This document shows, in pieces, positions 1-7,933 of a stretch of 35,513 nt of DNA (position 1 is the stretch's first letter; each line of letters begins with the position of its first letter). The notes beneath the pieces were generated by a model, which did not search any database, was not told where the DNA came from, and worked only from the letters and a program-made list of their open reading frames with translations. A program made the position numbers and the translations under genes. This DNA is from an uncultured Porphyromonadaceae bacterium (GTDB lineage Bacteria > Bacteroidota > Bacteroidia > Bacteroidales > Muribaculaceae), in contig CAMWNR010000009.1 in the NCBI GenBank assembly GCA_947175665.1, positions 1-35,513 on the forward strand, written 5' to 3'.

Positions 1-75
1 GAAGATTTTTGCTGATACGTGCCTATGCTGAAATCCCGCTACGCGGGATGCTGGTGCTAAAAATATTTTAATACC
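1..75. repeat. Palindromic REP-like intergenic element, copy A
   Basis: The stretch begins with gatttttgctgatacgtg, which is nearly identical to the right arm of the long hairpin at 1639-1656 (gatttttgccgatacgtg, one difference). It is followed by a perfect 7-bp hairpin (atcccgc, loop tac, gcgggat, 33-49) and then by ggtgctaaaaatat. The copy near 1.6 kb has the same order of parts: arm, short GC hairpin, then gcgctaaaatat. I infer a dispersed intergenic repeat, possibly cut by the left window edge. No gene is visible in it. Confidence 0.5.
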
Positions 76-83
76 TCGTGTGT

Positions 84-100
84 ATTCGCTACGCGGGATG
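84..100. repeat. Partial second copy of the short GC hairpin sequence
   Basis: The 14-mer cgctacgcgggatg at 87-100 is identical to 37-50, so it forms a direct repeat offset by 50 bp. The left half of the hairpin is degenerate here (attcgc rather than atcccgc). It looks like a decayed neighbouring copy of the element at 1-75. The rest of the 1-350 region holds the hpt promoter and no other gene that I can see. Confidence 0.45.
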
Positions 101-256
101 GTCGCCCCAAGTATCAACGTAAGTTTTTAACACTTTAACGAACTTTTGCACTTGATCCGATAGGAGTACACTCACGACATAGGGTATTTACACAATTATT
201 CTGTTTTTTATAAAAAGTTTACGCAACTTCATTAAGCATAATAACAAAAAAAATTG

Positions 257-264
257 TAACTTTG
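257..264 (+). promoter_or_regulatory. Bacteroidetes-type -7 box upstream of hpt
   Basis: TAACTTTG matches the TAnnTTTG consensus of the Bacteroidetes primary sigma factor. A convincing -33 TTG box is not visible at the usual spacing. The box lies 86 bases before the chosen ATG of hpt and upstream of the TTG start used in the ORF track. Confidence 0.6.
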
Positions 265-350
265 CACACAAGAGTTTCTACACCCGTACTTTGGCCCTCT
301 CCGCAAAGACTTATAATACCAGAGGCTCTCACAGAAGATTAAAAACACCA

Positions 351-896
351 ATGGAAAATAAAGTTAAAGTCAACGGACTGACATTTGTACCATTCCTTAC
401 CCATGATAATATCTTGAAAGAGGTTAAGAGAGTGGCCGGTGAGATTCATTCCGATCTCAAGGATAGCGATCCGGTTTTTATATGCGTACTTAACGGTGCC
501 TTTATATTTGCGGCCGACCTGATACGTGAAATCGGTCTTAATGATGCAAAGATAGCATTTGTGCGCTATGCCTCTTACGAAGGCACAAGTTCTACCGGCA
601 ATGTTCGCCAACTCACCGGTCTTACCGAAGATATTACCGGTAAAGATGTGGTTATAATCGAGGATATCGTAGATACCGGTCTTACCGCCGTGAAGATGAT
701 CGATGACCTCAAGAAACATAATCCGCGCAGTGTGCGCTTTGCCACTCTTCTCCACAAACCGGCGTCTTCTCATACCGGTTTTACCCCGGATTATGTAGCA
801 TTTGAGATTGAGCCGAAGTTTATAATCGGTTATGGACTCGATCTTGACGGTAAAGTTCGCAATCTCAAGGACATTTATGTAATCGAAGAGGAATAA
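351..896 (+). CDS. hpt: Hypoxanthine phosphoribosyltransferase
   Basis: This cytosolic purine-salvage enzyme transfers phosphoribose from PRPP to hypoxanthine or guanine. The signature is the PRPP-binding loop VVIIEDIVDTGLT near the middle of the protein, with the N-terminal VCVLNGAFIF-like segment (here FICVLNGAFIF) and the C-terminal IIGYGLDLDGKVRNL segment typical of HPRT. The ORF track starts at a TTG at 291; I prefer the ATG at 351, giving about 181 residues, the normal family length, because the extra N-terminus resembles no HPRT. adk follows 87 bases downstream on the same strand, so the two nucleotide-metabolism genes may be cotranscribed from the box at 257. Confidence 0.93.
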   Translation: MENKVKVNGLTFVPFLTHDNILKEVKRVAGEIHSDLKDSDPVFICVLNGAFIFAADLIREIGLNDAKIAFVRYASYEGTSSTGNVRQLTGLTEDITGKDVVIIEDIVDTGLTAVKMIDDLKKHNPRSVRFATLLHKPASSHTGFTPDYVAFEIEPKFIIGYGLDLDGKVRNLKDIYVIEEE

Positions 897-948
897 GAAT
901 CCTCCGTCGCGCACTCTCCTTACTACAGGTAATAAAAAATCTAATTTC

Positions 949-967
949 GCCGGTTATTTAAACCGGC
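949..967 (+). promoter_or_regulatory. Short hairpin in the hpt-adk gap
   Basis: A perfect 7-bp stem (gccggtt, loop attta, aaccggc) lies 16 bases before the adk start. No T-tract follows, so it is not an intrinsic terminator. It could be an RNA leader structure affecting adk translation or processing of an hpt-adk message. Function is inferred only from its position. Confidence 0.35.
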
Positions 968-983
968 CTATCTCTTCAACGTT

Positions 984-1586
984 ATGCTTAATTTAATACT
1001 TTTTGGGGCTCCGGGCTCCGGAAAGGGTACTCAAAGTGCCAAACTCATAGATCAATTCGGTTTATTTCATATCTCTACAGGCGAAGTTCTGCGTGACCAT
1101 ATAGCACGCGGCACCGAACTTGGCAAAATTGCCAATACTTATATCTCCAAAGGTAATCTTATACCCGATGACCTTATCATCGATATTATCGAGCATGTTA
1201 TAGACAATGAGGCCAAAGATTCTAAAGGGGTTGTATTTGACGGCTTCCCCCGCACTATCCCTCAGGCGGAAGCGCTCAAGACTCTTCTGGAGAAACGCGG
1301 TCATAAAGTAGATGCGGTGATCGGGCTTGAAGTGCCTGAAGAGGAACTCATCGAGCGCCTTCTGCTACGTGGCAAGGATTCCGGTCGAGCAGATGATAAT
1401 CTTGATGTGATACGCCAGCGTCTTGAAGTTTATCACAATCAGACTCACCCGCTCAAGGACTTTTACATCACCGAGGGTAATTATCTCCCGGTAGAAGGCT
1501 CCGGCAATGTCGATGACATCTTCAACAGCATTGCCGAGGGTATAGAAAAAGCCACCGGCAAAATCCGCCGCTCACACAAAAAATAA
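984..1586 (+). CDS. adk: Adenylate kinase
   Basis: Adenylate kinase interconverts ATP plus AMP with two ADP in the cytosol. The N-terminal P-loop GAPGSGKGTQ is at residues 8-17, followed by the AMP-binding ISTGEVLRDHI segment, the GFPRTIPQAEAL motif and the RLLLRGKDSGRADDN lid region. At 200 residues it is a short-lid form without the zinc-finger cysteines, as is usual in Bacteroidetes. It reads in the same direction as hpt and ends about 100 bases before the convergent porE-like gene, with a long perfect hairpin in between. Confidence 0.96.
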   Translation: MLNLILFGAPGSGKGTQSAKLIDQFGLFHISTGEVLRDHIARGTELGKIANTYISKGNLIPDDLIIDIIEHVIDNEAKDSKGVVFDGFPRTIPQAEALKTLLEKRGHKVDAVIGLEVPEEELIERLLLRGKDSGRADDNLDVIRQRLEVYHNQTHPLKDFYITEGNYLPVEGSGNVDDIFNSIAEGIEKATGKIRRSHKK

Positions 1587-1592
1587 ATAATC

Positions 1593-1690
1593 ACGCATAG
1601 CGGGATTCCACCATATACACGTATCGGCAAAAATCAAAGATTTTTGCCGATACGTGTATATGGCCGCCTGCTCTGCAGGCGCTTCGGGCG
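1593..1690. repeat. REP-like palindromic element, copy B, with a perfect 25-bp hairpin
   Basis: The left arm at 1611-1635 and right arm at 1639-1663 are perfect reverse complements over 25 bases, with a three-base loop (aaa). A second perfect 6-bp hairpin (gcctgc, tct, gcaggc; 1666-1680) follows. Upstream lies gcatagcgggatt, related to the ctacgcgggat motif of copy A. The element separates convergent adk and porE-like genes and could act as a two-way transcription barrier, although no T-tract follows the stem. Confidence 0.6.
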
Positions 1691-3715
1691 CTAAAATATG
1701 TCGTAGGTGATTGAGGTTACCTGAAACTCTGTGCGGCGGTTGATCTGATCGGCTGCATCACGATCCGATTCCTCTTCGAGTCCCATGATAAACTCTTCGT
1801 TAAGTATCGTACCCTCTTCAAACTGAGGATACTCTTTGTTGATGCGTTTGGTAACGGTTTTCGGACGACTCTCTCCGTAACCTTTCCAAGTTAACCGGTC
1901 GGCATTTATACCAGCGGCTACCAGATAATCCACTACACTCTTCGCCCGGCGGTCTGACAGAGCGTTATTATACGCATCCGAACCGTGACGGTCGGTATGC
2001 GATCCCATTTCGAGTGTCACATTCGGATTATCTCTGAGCATCTGAGCCATCTCATCAAGTGCCGCTTTTGACTCCGGTCGCAAAGTAGCCTTGTCAAAAT
2101 CATAAAATATATTTTCCACGACCTGCGGTTTATTGATTGCCGCAAGTATGAAGTCTACTCCATATTCCGCATCGGCCTCTTCGATATCACTCTCAAACTC
2201 CTGCTTTACATTAAGATAACCCGGCGCACCGGCCATCATTACATATTTCACTCCGCGCTCCAGTTTGAAGCGGAAACTACCGTCATCGCGAGCCACTTCC
2301 TTCTGATTTGAACCATCATCGCCCACAATTCGTATTATCGCGTTAGGTACCGGTTCGTCATCTTTATCTACCACCCAACCGGATATGCCTATTTTCAGTT
2401 CCGGAAGTTCAAAAGAGAATATATGGTCGTATCCGCGGCCGTCACCTCGGTTTGAAGAGAAGAAGCCACTCTCTCCGGGACCGAATGTTATACCGAAGTC
2501 ATCACCTGCCGAGTTGAGAGGTATCCCCATATTCTCTATACTCCAACGCTCTCGGGTAGAGTTCAGAGAGGCTTTGAAAAGGTCAAGACCACCAAACCCG
2601 GGATGACCGTCAGAGGAGAAATATAGCGTAGAGTCATTGCGCACGTATGGAAACATCTCATCGCCGGGAGTATTGATTTGCGGGCCGAGGTTTTCCAGAC
2701 TGCCTGCGCGCTCATTGAGATTTATACGCCATATATCTTTGCCTCCGAATCCTCCGGGCATATCAGATGCAAAATATAGATAAGCACCATCGGGCGATAC
2801 CGACGGATGTCCCAAAGCAGAGATAGTATCGTTTATAATATCAAACTTTACAGGAGCACTCCATGTCGCATCAGAGCGTCGCGATGTGTAAATCTCAACT
2901 GATGTAGAGGCCGTAGGAGAGCGCCGGGCCATAGTGAGATACATAGTCTGGCCGTCGGGCGAGAACCCTACTATACCCTCATCCATCTCTGAATTCAGTT
3001 CTCCGCCTGCAGGTTCGGGGCGTTGCCATTCTCCCCTTTCATTCTTCTTACTATACCATATATCACTCTTCTTCATGCCGGTAATTTCAGATTTGTTGGT
3101 ACCGGTCACCTTCTCATTGGTCGTGGTAAAATAGAGTTGGTCGAAGTTTTTATCAAGATACATCGGGGCGAAATCGGCTCGGCGGGAATTGAACAGTTTG
3201 GCATTCTTTACGACATATCTTGATTTCTTGTTTTTATTTCTTTCTGCCTGCATGGCTCCTTTCAAACCTTCCTTGGCCAGCAGGTTGTCGGGTTGCCACT
3301 CCAGAAATGTACGATAAGCCTGTGCCGCAGCGTTATATTTACCCTCAGCCTGAAGCGATCTGCCCAGGTAATAAAACGACATGGAGTCAGGATACTCATA
3401 GCGTATCGCGTTTTGATATGCTGCTGATGCCCGGGCAGCCTGATTAAGTTTGCGATAACAGGTAGCCATCTTATACGCTACTTCTCCGCGAAGAGGGCGC
3501 TCCTCCCGCTTGGTGAGTTTATTATATATCTTACGGTAACTCTTGGCGGCATCAGCATATTCCCCCCTATCCAACTGCTGGTCGGCATCACTCATCTTCA
3601 CACTTTTACATCCTGCTGCTGTAAAAATTATAATCAGAGCAAGCACACTGCATATACAGGTAATAGCGTTACTGAAAAAATTACCGGAGCGTAGGGAAGA
3701 TATATATCTGTTCAT
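1691..3715 (-). CDS. porE: PorE-like OmpA-family lipoprotein of the type IX secretion system
   Basis: The product starts with a hydrophobic signal ending in a lipobox (TAAGC, Cys36), so it is probably a lipoprotein. After the lipobox come TPR-like repeats (about 40-165), PD40/TolB-like beta-propeller repeats (about 180-435, e.g. SPDGQTMYLT and SPDGAYLYFASD), a carboxypeptidase-regulatory-like domain (about 440-530) and a C-terminal OmpA domain that should bind peptidoglycan (MGSHTDRHGSDAYN, then LSDRRAKSVVDYL). This order and the 674-residue length match PorE of Porphyromonas gingivalis as I remember it. PorE helps attach the type IX machinery to the cell wall. The assignment to PorE rather than another OmpA paralogue rests on architecture. 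Two likely type IX substrates are encoded nearby. Confidence 0.8.
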   Translation of the reverse strand: MNRYISSLRSGNFFSNAITCICSVLALIIIFTAAGCKSVKMSDADQQLDRGEYADAAKSYRKIYNKLTKREERPLRGEVAYKMATCYRKLNQAARASAAYQNAIRYEYPDSMSFYYLGRSLQAEGKYNAAAQAYRTFLEWQPDNLLAKEGLKGAMQAERNKNKKSRYVVKNAKLFNSRRADFAPMYLDKNFDQLYFTTTNEKVTGTNKSEITGMKKSDIWYSKKNERGEWQRPEPAGGELNSEMDEGIVGFSPDGQTMYLTMARRSPTASTSVEIYTSRRSDATWSAPVKFDIINDTISALGHPSVSPDGAYLYFASDMPGGFGGKDIWRINLNERAGSLENLGPQINTPGDEMFPYVRNDSTLYFSSDGHPGFGGLDLFKASLNSTRERWSIENMGIPLNSAGDDFGITFGPGESGFFSSNRGDGRGYDHIFSFELPELKIGISGWVVDKDDEPVPNAIIRIVGDDGSNQKEVARDDGSFRFKLERGVKYVMMAGAPGYLNVKQEFESDIEEADAEYGVDFILAAINKPQVVENIFYDFDKATLRPESKAALDEMAQMLRDNPNVTLEMGSHTDRHGSDAYNNALSDRRAKSVVDYLVAAGINADRLTWKGYGESRPKTVTKRINKEYPQFEEGTILNEEFIMGLEEESDRDAADQINRRTEFQVTSITYDIF

Positions 3716-3796
3716 AAGTAAGATTAGACAATACGAATAATTAACTACTTATATAACGTGAATCATGGTTGCAAATTATTTATTAAGGTGCAGAAT

Positions 3797-3827
3797 TTTG
3801 ATTTTCGCCGATCGTTGACTATATTTG
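3797..3827 (+). promoter_or_regulatory. Promoter of the PNGase F-like gene
   Basis: TTTG at 3797-3800 is separated by 19 bases from TATATTTG at 3820-3827. This is a full Bacteroidetes promoter (TTTG-N19-TAnnTTTG). It leaves a leader of roughly 55 bases before the ATG at 3891. Confidence 0.75.
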
Positions 3828-3890
3828 CATAAGTTTGTATTAAAACTCACATTTCGCACACACTACCTTTTAATTACTTAACGTAACATC

Positions 3891-5324
3891 ATGAATAAAT
3901 ATATTGCTACTCTATTTACATTGGCAGGGATAACCGTCTCGGCTTTTGCCGCCACCGATGATTTATCTTCTCATCATAATTATCAAGTCGTTGCCAACGA
4001 TATTTTTTACGACGGTTATAACACCAAGGAGATTTTAGATGCAGACCGCAATGACGGTGTGATTCGCCATACCAATTACCTGCATGAGTATCCTCTTGAT
4101 CTCAACACGCTCACCGATATTGACAGTAATCTGAAACTTGAGGTCGAGATTGGGGCGCGCTGCGACAATTATGACCGCATGGGGCGCGTTATGCTCGTAT
4201 TTAAACCGAAAGGTGAGGATGCAACCGGCACCGGTGAGAATGCCGACCGCATAGAATTGGCGCGTTTTATCACCCCGTTCATGAATATGAATCGCCAGCC
4301 CAATACTGTACCATACATCTATGAACTTAATGATCTCTCATATATCTTTAACGACCGGAGTCTGCGTGATAATTATGATTTCTCTCTTCAGGTAGAGGTC
4401 TTCGGCATACCTTACGCGGCCAATCAGCAGATTATAGGTTGCGCAAACCGGCAGGATGTTTTTGCGATAAACGCTTCTTTCTCGTGGGATAGTAACGCAG
4501 ATGTTGCCCTTCCGGATTCGAAGCCGGCCTCTGCTGCCGCTCCCGCATCTTCTACCGCCTCACTTATCCCTATCTATACTTCCAAGACAGAGATACATGG
4601 TAATGTAAACTTTAACAATTACAAGGAGGCCGCTACCGACACTCTCGGTGTCGCTACGCGTACCTTTGACTTCGAGGTGGATAAAGATCTGCAATACTCA
4701 CGCCTGATGCTGATACTTACCAATCACGGGGCTGCGGTAAATGGTGAAGAGTATATCAGACGCACTCACCTCGTTTATGTAGACGGTCAACTTGTACACT
4801 CCTTTATCCCCGGTGGTGTATCGTGCGAGCCTTATCGAGTATACAACACTCAGCGCAATGGTATCTATATGGATACTCCTCAGGATGATTGGGAAGAATG
4901 GAACAACTGGTGCCCCGGCCAGGCAGTACCTATACGTCGCATAGATCTTGGACTGCTTAAGCAAGGTCATCATAAAGTAATGATAAGAGTGCCTGATGCA
5001 GAATTTTATGGTCAGGACGGCGACTTCCGCCCCTCTCTTTATCTGCACGGGCGTACTGACAGTGATTTTGCTGAAACCGGCATCAATACTGTTCAAGCCG
5101 ATGACAGACTTGCGGTGACCCTCACCCGTCAGGGCGAAAACCTGCTGTTTGAAAGCACCGAAGAGATTGCCGAACTCGCACTTTACTCTATCGATGGTTA
5201 CCTGCTCGAAGGTTTATATAATCCCGGTAATTCATACTCCATTTCAGACTATGCTCAAGGTCAATATATATTGATGCTTATAGGCCGAAGCGGCAAATAT
5301 GAATCATTTAAACTGATTAAATAA
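3891..5324 (+). CDS. Secreted peptide-N-glycosidase F-like protein with C-terminal sorting domain
   Basis: A signal peptide (residues 1-20, ending SAFA) is followed by two domains resembling the jelly-roll halves of PNGase F. The first contains IELARFITPFM and a strand-rich segment after it. The second contains LTNHG, LVYVDGQ and the W-x5-WCPG motif (DWEEWNNWCPG), then IDLGLLKQGHHKVMIRVPD. PNGase F family enzymes remove N-glycans from glycoproteins. The last 70 residues (LALYSIDGYLLEG to the end, FKLIK) look like a type A type IX sorting domain, which would place it on the surface or outside the cell. I could not confirm the catalytic acidic residues, so it may be a non-catalytic relative. 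Confidence 0.72.
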   Translation: MNKYIATLFTLAGITVSAFAATDDLSSHHNYQVVANDIFYDGYNTKEILDADRNDGVIRHTNYLHEYPLDLNTLTDIDSNLKLEVEIGARCDNYDRMGRVMLVFKPKGEDATGTGENADRIELARFITPFMNMNRQPNTVPYIYELNDLSYIFNDRSLRDNYDFSLQVEVFGIPYAANQQIIGCANRQDVFAINASFSWDSNADVALPDSKPASAAAPASSTASLIPIYTSKTEIHGNVNFNNYKEAATDTLGVATRTFDFEVDKDLQYSRLMLILTNHGAAVNGEEYIRRTHLVYVDGQLVHSFIPGGVSCEPYRVYNTQRNGIYMDTPQDDWEEWNNWCPGQAVPIRRIDLGLLKQGHHKVMIRVPDAEFYGQDGDFRPSLYLHGRTDSDFAETGINTVQADDRLAVTLTRQGENLLFESTEEIAELALYSIDGYLLEGLYNPGNSYSISDYAQGQYILMLIGRSGKYESFKLIK

Positions 5325-5368
5325 TGCATTTTTTTTATTCCGATATATGGGATATTGAAAAATTTGTT

Positions 5369-5376
5369 TAAATTTG
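5369..5376 (+). promoter_or_regulatory. -7 box upstream of the BspA-like lipoprotein gene
   Basis: TAAATTTG matches TAnnTTTG exactly. No clear -33 box is seen at 19-20 bases. The predicted leader to the ATG at 5512 is about 130 bases, which is long, and contains the partly repeated phrases aaatctaac and aaaatctaacg. A regulatory leader is possible. Confidence 0.5.
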
Positions 5377-5511
5377 CAAATATGCTTTATGTATTCAGTA
5401 TCTCTAATGTTTTCACCAACACCATAAGAATCTGTAATACTACAAGTTAAATCTAACCTTAAATAAAATCTAACGATTTTCAACCAAGCAAATTAACACT
5501 TTATCATAGAA

Positions 5512-6588
5512 ATGAAAAAAATAGCACTTCTTCCCGCTATCGCGCTTCTGCTTTTAGGCGCGTGCTCAGACAATGACGATCCCCGTCCCGTACCTACCGA
5601 TAAGGTTATCTCTGTTCAACCGGTACCCGACAATCAGACTCTTGTCGCTCCTGAGCAGATTAAAGAATATCAAAGAGAGGTAGCCTACGGTTCTTCTGCG
5701 TATCGTTTTAAATATACTAATGGTCAGGAGATTATTTACGATGTACTTACTGATGGCACAAATTATTTCGCTGCCGTCAAGAAGATTGAGGGTACTGCTG
5801 AAAATGTAATCCTCCCCCCGACCATTACCGCTGTACTTAACGATGTGGTTACCGATATACCCGTGTCGGCTCTCAACCTGTTTGTTGACGCCACCTCTGA
5901 TAATATTAAAAGTATCGGTGTTTCGGGCGCTACCCACTATATGGTAGTTACTGCCAACAATGTCAACACCTTGGAGCCTGCTACCGCTGATCATATCCGC
6001 GTTCAGGTTTCAAAATGTCCCGGCGTATCAAAATTCATTTTTGATGCTTCTTATCCCGACTATACTACTATGGAGGGTGCCATCTATACTGCTGATTTCT
6101 CTGAACTCGTAGCCGTACCTATGGCTTACGAAGGCAACTTCACAGTAACCGACGGTACTGTGAAGATTCAGGATCGCGCACTCTTCAAATGTACTGAAAT
6201 CAACTCTCTTACTATCCCCGCTTCTGTAAAGAGCATCGGCCATGAGGCTGTAGTAAACACTACCAAACTGGCTCTGGTAAATATGCTCTCCGACGAAGCA
6301 CCGATAGCATACGATGACTCTTTCGGTTCGTACGCATTTACAGGTCTGCTCCGCATACCTGAAGATTCTATCGGCAACTACACTTTTGCCAAGCCTGATC
6401 TTACCGAACCCACTGAGCCCGCTTTCCCCTCGGTAGATGATCCCGATGAGGTTTGGGACGCTTATTATGATGCGCTCGATAAGTATGACGAAGAACTTGC
6501 AGAGTACAATAATGCAATGTCTACTTATACCAACCACGCAGCGTATACTCACTTTACCCGCATAGAGCAGGTAAAATTTGAATTTTGA
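5512..6588 (+). CDS. BspA-like leucine-rich-repeat lipoprotein
   Basis: The N-terminus is a lipoprotein signal with lipobox LLGAC (Cys18) followed by an acidic stretch (SDNDDPRP) compatible with export to the surface in Bacteroidetes. The middle (about 190-265) has LRR_5/BspA-type features: VKIQDRALFKCTEINSLTI and PASVKSIGHEAV, the pattern 'I-G-x-x-A-F/V ... L-x-x-I-x-I-P-x-S-V'. Only one or two repeats are clear, fewer than in typical BspA proteins. The C-terminal part is proline- and acid-rich and ends in a helix with many E, D and Y residues. A role in adhesion or binding is inferred from the family. Confidence 0.65.
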   Translation: MKKIALLPAIALLLLGACSDNDDPRPVPTDKVISVQPVPDNQTLVAPEQIKEYQREVAYGSSAYRFKYTNGQEIIYDVLTDGTNYFAAVKKIEGTAENVILPPTITAVLNDVVTDIPVSALNLFVDATSDNIKSIGVSGATHYMVVTANNVNTLEPATADHIRVQVSKCPGVSKFIFDASYPDYTTMEGAIYTADFSELVAVPMAYEGNFTVTDGTVKIQDRALFKCTEINSLTIPASVKSIGHEAVVNTTKLALVNMLSDEAPIAYDDSFGSYAFTGLLRIPEDSIGNYTFAKPDLTEPTEPAFPSVDDPDEVWDAYYDALDKYDEELAEYNNAMSTYTNHAAYTHFTRIEQVKFEF

Positions 6589-6637
6589 ATTAAAATTTCC
6601 TTATAGGATTTTAATTGGTTATAGTTATAATGAATGG

Positions 6638-6670
6638 AAAAGAGGCTGTGTGATACCGCCTCTTTTTTTT
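6638..6670 (+). terminator. Rho-independent terminator after the lipoprotein gene
   Basis: A 9-bp perfect stem (aaaagaggc, then gcctctttt) with an 11-base loop runs directly into a T-tract (tttttttt). It lies about 50 bases after the stop codon at 6588, as expected for an intrinsic terminator on the plus strand. Confidence 0.8.
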
Positions 6671-6672
6671 TG

Positions 6673-6761
6673 TAACTAATGCTTAAGTTAATCATTAATA
6701 CCTAATACATAAAACTTCTAACTAATCACTAATACTTAATAACTAAAACTTAATACTTAAA
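6673..6761. repeat. AT-rich degenerate repeat tract upstream of the abi gene
   Basis: About 90 bases consist almost only of variations on taatacttaa and aactaa. The decamer taatacttaa occurs at 6730-6739 and again at 6751-6760, 21 bases apart. No TAnnTTTG promoter box is present in the tract, yet it occupies the whole gap between the terminator and the Abi_2 gene. It may be a slippage-prone tract or a binding region for a regulator. Confidence 0.5.
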
Positions 6762-6764
6762 GAC

Positions 6765-7649
6765 ATGGGACGCAAAGCCAAACTTATAGATCAGCAATTA
6801 GACCTTTTACGCAAGCGAGGTATGCTCATTTCCTCGCCCGATAAGGCTTCTAACGCCCTGCTCGAAATAGGATGGTACAGGTTGAGTATGTATTGGTTCC
6901 CCTTCGAACGCCGTTATCCTGACCTCCTATCGGAAGATCATTATTTTGTACCCCATACTCGCTTTGAGGATGCCATGATGCTCTATGCCTTTGATTTCAA
7001 AATGCGTAATCTGCTCATACGGATGCTCGAACGCATAGAGACCTCTTTTCGCACTTTCCTGATATATAATGTCTCTAACCGCTACCCGGAATCTCCTACC
7101 TGGTTTGCTGATGAGAAAGTGGTAGGGCGCGGCAATGCCAATGCTTTTGAGAGAACCGTATATCAACCCTTGCGCCGTCTCAATGCGGATATAATCTTGC
7201 ACCATAAGCGTTTCCCGCGCGATAGATTCGCACCGGCCTGGAAGACTCTGGAGTTCGCTACCCTCGGCACTGTCATCAATCTCTACTCATCACTGCGCAG
7301 CAGTAATCTGCGTGAGGAGATCTCGGCGCATTTCGGTGTCCGCCATCCTGAGGTTTTCGAGAATTATCTGGATATAGTAAGAGACCTCCGCAATATCTGC
7401 GCGCATGGCAATCTCCTTTACAACTTCCGACCCAAGCAGATAATGCGCGGCCCGGCTATGGGCGGCACAGCCACACCACCGACAAATCTATACGGGGCAA
7501 TTACAGTCATAGAGCATTTCCTATCGGTTATTTCTCCACGATTACATGGAGAGTTTCGCAACGAATTGTCGGCTATAAAAAAGGAATTTTTCAAAACAGA
7601 GGGTACCGCGAGAATTTTACGCAAAATCTCAGGATTGAAAAACCGATAA
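6765..7649 (+). CDS. Abi_2 (AbiD/AbiF-type) HEPN abortive-infection protein
   Basis: The 294-residue protein has the Abi_2 family pattern: N-terminal LIDQQLDLLRKRGM, then IGWYRLSMYWFPF (about 35-47), LYAFDFKMRNLLIRMLERIE (73-92) and the C-terminal HEPN motif RNICAH (Arg209 to His214, R-x4-H) followed by GNLLYN. HEPN proteins of this kind are RNases or predicted RNases, used in phage defence or as toxins. AbiF-type proteins have been linked to partner non-coding RNAs and to the ancestry of Cas13. No protein antitoxin is next to it, but two stable hairpins lie in the 284-base gap behind it. The gene stands alone between terminator-flanked housekeeping genes, as defence genes often do. Confidence 0.85.
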   Translation: MGRKAKLIDQQLDLLRKRGMLISSPDKASNALLEIGWYRLSMYWFPFERRYPDLLSEDHYFVPHTRFEDAMMLYAFDFKMRNLLIRMLERIETSFRTFLIYNVSNRYPESPTWFADEKVVGRGNANAFERTVYQPLRRLNADIILHHKRFPRDRFAPAWKTLEFATLGTVINLYSSLRSSNLREEISAHFGVRHPEVFENYLDIVRDLRNICAHGNLLYNFRPKQIMRGPAMGGTATPPTNLYGAITVIEHFLSVISPRLHGEFRNELSAIKKEFFKTEGTARILRKISGLKNR

Positions 7650-7667
7650 ATTTGTAAATAAACAAGT

Positions 7668-7773
7668 CAGGGCAACTCTCGCGAGTCGCCCTGCCTATTG
7701 CGTTGAATGTCTAAATTTTGTTTTGGCGGACGATACGGTATTATCGCTTTTCCAAGGCTTCCGTATCGTTTGC
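7668..7773. other. Structured intergenic region after the abi gene, candidate ncRNA
   Basis: Hairpin 1 (7668-7678 with 7683-7693) is an 11-bp stem with one A-C mismatch on the plus strand. On the minus strand that position becomes a G-U pair and the loop becomes GCGA, a GNRA tetraloop. Hairpin 2 (7726-7738 with 7761-7773) is 13 bp with two G-U wobbles on the plus strand and a 22-base loop. Neither is followed by a T-tract, so neither looks like a plain terminator. The strand evidence conflicts, so the direction of a possible RNA is unresolved. The rest of 7650-7933 holds only the helicase promoter. Confidence 0.35.
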
Positions 7774-7894
7774 GTAAGATGGTTATATTAATAATTTCAT
7801 AATTCTAACACTCTGCTCATCTTTTTGGTTGATGTAATGCTTTTATTTAACATTTATTTAAAAACCGATATTACGCCATTAGGTATTTTTTGAC

Positions 7895-7902
7895 TAATTT
7901 TG
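7895..7902 (+). promoter_or_regulatory. -7 box of the helicase gene
   Basis: TAATTTTG matches TAnnTTTG and lies 32 bases before the ATG at 7934. A -33 element is not evident. Confidence 0.55.
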
Positions 7903-7933
7903 CATAACTTTCTTTAAGTATTAAGTGCCCTCC

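Noticed and set aside
1-110. Short repeats as a CRISPR array
   Set aside because: Only two partial copies, palindromic and not spaced by similar-length unique spacers; no cas genes.
339-914. 191-aa minus-strand ORF over hpt
   Set aside because: Shadow of hpt; no family likeness and covers the real coding strand completely.
3771-3782. Possible minus-strand -7 box (ATAATTTG) for the porE-like gene
   Set aside because: Does not fit TAnnTTTG at the first two bases and has no -33 partner.
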